Assembly (NCBI GenBank): GCA_022732315.1
Contig: JAIJUV010000095.1
Coordinates: 1 to 9,196, forward strand
DNA from: Prevotella sp.
Lineage (GTDB): Bacteria > Bacteroidota > Bacteroidia > Bacteroidales > Bacteroidaceae
Length of the DNA stretch: 9,196 bases
Direction of reading: 5' to 3'
Every line of letters begins with the position of its first letter. Position 1 is the stretch's first letter. Below are positions 7,576 through 9,196 of this stretch, piece by piece. The notes under the pieces were generated by a model. That model was not told the origin of the DNA. It saw only the letters and a list, made by a program, of their open reading frames with translations, and searched no databases. Both the position numbers and the translations under genes were made by a program.

Positions 7576-7585
7576 GATTACTTTG

Positions 7586-7617
7586 CAAATATAAGCAAAA
7601 AAATCAATATCTGCAAT
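7586..7617 (-). promoter_or_regulatory. Candidate promoter of the phosphatase-GH92 gene
   Basis: On the minus strand, TATATTTG (complement of 7586-7593) matches the Bacteroidota -7 consensus TAnnTTTG. An ATTG -33-like element (complement of 7614-7617) lies exactly 20 bases further upstream. The 5'UTR would be roughly 35 bases and would contain the hairpin at 7559-7575. Confidence 0.6.
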
Positions 7618-7718
7618 TTTTCTACAAAGAAAATACACTTTGATGAAAAAGTTTCTATATTTCTCTTTCTTTATCTAGGAGAAACTGCAAGAAGGAAACA
7701 GGGCAAAAGCGCAGCTAA

Positions 7719-7791
7719 TGCATAAATATACTGCATAAAACATGCATAAAAACAAACTTTTAAAACATTTTATCGCTAAAAATGCATTTTT
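7719..7791. promoter_or_regulatory. Cluster of TGCATAAA elements plus palindrome; candidate ArgR operators
   Basis: TGCATAAA occurs three times in 32 bases (7719-7726, 7732-7739, 7743-7750; starts 13 and 11 apart). A perfect 14-bp palindrome AAAAATGCATTTTT follows at 7778-7791, just upstream of the argR -33 element. The AT-rich, TGCAT-centred sites resemble in style the 18-bp ARG boxes bound by ArgR hexamers, and autoregulation of argR is common. The cluster lies in the 317-base divergent gap (7546-7862), which holds the two promoters and no convincing gene. Binding by ArgR is inference; another regulator is possible. Confidence 0.5.
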
Positions 7792-7802
7792 TCTAATATT
7801 TA

Positions 7803-7834
7803 TTTGGCAGTTTCGCATATTTTATGTAATTTTG
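7803..7834 (+). promoter_or_regulatory. Promoter of the argR operon
   Basis: TTTG (7803-7806) and TAATTTTG (7827-7834) are both exact matches to the Bacteroidota -33 and -7 elements, with a 20-base spacer. Transcription should begin near 7840, leaving a 5'UTR of about 20-25 bases before the argR ATG at 7863. The palindrome at 7778-7791 sits immediately upstream, placed for control by a repressor or activator. Confidence 0.75.
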
Positions 7835-7862
7835 CAACCGCAAACGAATAAAAATACAACGT

Positions 7863-8348
7863 ATGAAGGTAAAAAATAGCAGATTGGAAACATTGAAGAT
7901 GCTCATCTCTAGTCAAGAGTTGAGTTCGCAGGATCAACTCTTGCAAGCGCTCGCCCAGGAAGGATTTGAGATTACGCAAGCCACATTGAGCCGCGATCTC
8001 AAGCTACTGAAGGTAGCCAAGGCAGCTTCATCCAGCGGCAAATACACATACGTACTTCCAAACGATGCACTCTACAAGCGGGTTTCCAACCATATCCCGA
8101 TCAGCAACATGGCAATGGGAACAGGATTCCTCTCCATCAACTTCTCGGGCAACATGGTGGTTATCAGAACCCGACCGGGATATGCCAGCAGCATTGCCTA
8201 CAACATTGACAACAGCGACATCACCCAGATTCTGGGAACCATCGCAGGAGATGACACCATCTTCCTCGTCAAGAAAAAGGGAATTACAGAAGAAGAGATC
8301 ATCAATGCACTTTCGGTGGTTATTCCTGAACTCAGTCTGCACGACTGA
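7863..8348 (+). CDS. argR: Arginine repressor ArgR
   Basis: This 161-residue protein matches ArgR/AhrC in length and plan. Residues 1-65 are the winged helix domain; ITQATLSRDLKLLKV (37-51) carries the SRDL recognition-helix signature. Residues 80-157 are the hexamerisation and arginine-binding domain, with RPGYASSIAYNID (104-116) and GTIAGDDTIFLV (125-136), in which Asp130-Asp131 match the arginine-contacting aspartates of the family. ArgR senses L-arginine and represses arginine biosynthesis genes by binding paired ARG boxes. Here it is the first gene of an operon with a GNAT acyltransferase 55 bp downstream and then argG, so it likely regulates its own operon through the sites at 7719-7791. 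The start ATG at 7863 fits the strong promoter just upstream; no Shine-Dalgarno is visible, as is usual in this phylum. Confidence 0.96.
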   Translation: MKVKNSRLETLKMLISSQELSSQDQLLQALAQEGFEITQATLSRDLKLLKVAKAASSSGKYTYVLPNDALYKRVSNHIPISNMAMGTGFLSINFSGNMVVIRTRPGYASSIAYNIDNSDITQILGTIAGDDTIFLVKKKGITEEEIINALSVVIPELSLHD

Positions 8349-8403
8349 TTCAACCCATAAATAAGAAATAGAAACAAGAACATTATTAAATATTTAAGAG
8401 AAA

Positions 8404-9009
8404 ATGGAAGAAGTTAAAGTCATGGTGGCTGACGAAAGTCACATCAAATACATCGACACCATTCTGACTACAATCGCAGAAGCAGCAAAGAAACGTGGTT
8501 CAGGTATCGCCAAGCGTTCACCTGAGTATGTCGCCACCAAGATGCGCGAAGCCAAGGCTGTTATCGCACTCCAGGGCGATAAGTTCGCAGGTTTCAGCTA
8601 CATCGAAACATGGGGCAACAAGCACTATGTCACCACTTCAGGTTTGATCGTTCACCCAGACTTCCGTGGTATGGGATTGGCTAAGCGTATCAAGAACCTG
8701 ACCTTTACGCTCGCCCGACAGCGATGGCCTCATGCCAAGATTTTCTCTTTGACATCCGGTTCGGCTGTCATGAAGATGAACACCCAGCTGGGTTATCTTC
8801 CTGTTACCTTCGCCGACTTGACCGATGACGAGTCATTCTGGCGTGGTTGCGAGGGTTGCATCAACGTGGATGTGCTCCATCGTACCAACCGCAAATACTG
8901 CATCTGCACCGCCATGCTCTTCGACCCAGAGGAGCATCTGCCTATCAAGCTTCCTCAGGAAGTGATTGAGAGAATCCGCAAGATTGACGGTCCTTCTGCA
9001 GAAATCTAA
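8404..9009 (+). CDS. GNAT-family N-acyltransferase, candidate N-acylglutamate synthase
   Basis: The 201-residue protein has the GNAT acyl-CoA-binding motif in GLIVHPDFRGMGLAKRI (80-96), with the R-x-x-G-x-A pyrophosphate loop at 88-93, preceded by the usual beta strands (AVIAL, FAGFSYIE). Downstream, SAVMKMNTQLGY (120-131) matches the common C-terminal GNAT substructure. The region 149-168 is unusual, with a CEGC...CIC cysteine set that could bind a metal. The gene lies between argR and argG, with gaps of 55 and 74 bp. That position and the fold suggest it supplies the first step of arginine synthesis, acylating glutamate. In Bacteroides fragilis the pathway is known to use N-succinylornithine, so the acyl donor could be succinyl-CoA rather than acetyl-CoA. 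Function is inferred from context; a different small-molecule acyltransferase cannot be excluded. Confidence 0.85.
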   Translation: MEEVKVMVADESHIKYIDTILTTIAEAAKKRGSGIAKRSPEYVATKMREAKAVIALQGDKFAGFSYIETWGNKHYVTTSGLIVHPDFRGMGLAKRIKNLTFTLARQRWPHAKIFSLTSGSAVMKMNTQLGYLPVTFADLTDDESFWRGCEGCINVDVLHRTNRKYCICTAMLFDPEEHLPIKLPQEVIERIRKIDGPSAEI

Positions 9010-9011
9010 AT

Positions 9012-9045
9012 CCTTATATATAATAAGGTGTTGGCAAGAATGCCA
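9012..9045 (+). other. Two tandem stem-loops in the acyltransferase-argG spacer
   Basis: CCTTAT (9012-9017) pairs with ATAAGG (9023-9028) around ATATA, and TGGCA (9032-9036) pairs with TGCCA (9041-9045) around AGAA. They sit in the 74-base gap before argG. There is no T run after the second stem strong enough for an intrinsic terminator and no TAnnTTTG element, so a role in RNA processing, stability or partial attenuation within the operon is more likely than a new promoter. Confidence 0.4.
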
Positions 9046-9083
9046 TCTAAATATTATTCACCACATATTAAACATCAAATAAA

Positions 9084-9196
9084 ATGGCAAATAAGAAAGT
9101 TGTAGTCGCTTTCAGCGGCGGTCTTGATACATCATACACAGTAATGAAATTGACCCAGGATGGCTGGGATGTTTATGCAGCATGCGCTAACACAGG
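9084..9196 (+). CDS. argG: Argininosuccinate synthase, N-terminal fragment (cut by window end)
   Basis: The first 37 codons are visible. They contain the N-type ATP pyrophosphatase P-loop SGGLDTS at residues 11-17, preceded by the hydrophobic strand KVVVAF, which is diagnostic of argininosuccinate synthase at this position. The enzyme joins citrulline and aspartate, using ATP, to form argininosuccinate, the penultimate step of arginine synthesis. It is in line with argR and the GNAT gene and is probably co-transcribed from the argR promoter. The ATG at 9084 starts a canonical N-terminus. The frame is open to the window end. Confidence 0.96.
   Translation, partial: MANKKVVVAFSGGLDTSYTVMKLTQDGWDVYAACANT

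Noticed and set aside
7643..7678. Short frame MKKFLYFSFFI upstream of argR, resembling a signal-peptide start or leader peptide
   Set aside because: It is only 11 codons, has no promoter or ribosome site, no arginine codons that would suggest attenuation, and no longer frame follows it.
7681..7814. Inverted 8-mers GAAACTGC (7681-7688) and GCAGTTTC (7807-7814), considered as ends of an invertible promoter segment
   Set aside because: Eight bases separated by more than 100 is near chance level, there is no recombinase gene in the window, and inversion would disrupt the well-formed argR promoter.

Overview
The window looks like a chromosomal segment of a Bacteroidota bacterium, most likely a Prevotellaceae member (Prevotella/Segatella type). 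Three things point this way. Promoters fit the Bacteroidota -33 TTTG / -7 TAnnTTTG pattern, and starts lack clear Shine-Dalgarno sequences. The protein families are typical of the group: a large surface protein with a sorting-like C-terminus, a membrane-anchored AraC regulator and a secreted GH92 enzyme. The arginine genes are in the order argR - GNAT acyltransferase - argG. The species assignment is inference; no rRNA or other phylogenetic marker is present.

Layout. Bases 1-1647 (+) are the 3' part of a large secreted or surface protein with a sorting-type C-terminal module. Bases 1648-1831 are a purine-rich spacer ending in a 16-bp inverted repeat that overlaps a candidate promoter. Bases 1832-2587 (+) encode a Bax inhibitor-1/YccA family membrane protein. 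Bases 2588-2890 are AT-rich and gene-free; they hold a strong stem-loop terminator, best suited to leftward transcripts, and an array of degenerate ~22-bp repeats. Leftward from 7545 come a 1185-residue secreted fusion (histidine acid phosphatase followed by GH92 alpha-mannosidase, 7545-3988) and, 65 bp later, a seven-helix membrane AraC-type regulator (3922-2891). Bases 7546-7862 are a divergent regulatory region with the fusion promoter, a 5'UTR hairpin, a cluster of TGCATAAA elements and a good argR promoter. Bases 7863-9196 (+) are the start of an arginine biosynthesis operon: argR, a GNAT acyltransferase and the beginning of argG.

How the genes fit together. The most distinctive item is the phosphatase-mannosidase fusion. 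Both halves keep recognisable catalytic motifs in one uninterrupted exported polypeptide, which suggests stepwise attack on phosphorylated mannose-containing glycans or related phosphorylated host or dietary compounds. The adjacent membrane AraC protein is on the same strand, may be co-transcribed and could control it. The arg genes form a separate unit. Its GNAT gene sits where the first enzyme of arginine synthesis (N-acetyl- or N-succinylglutamate formation) would be expected, and it carries an unusual CxxC...CxC cysteine set.
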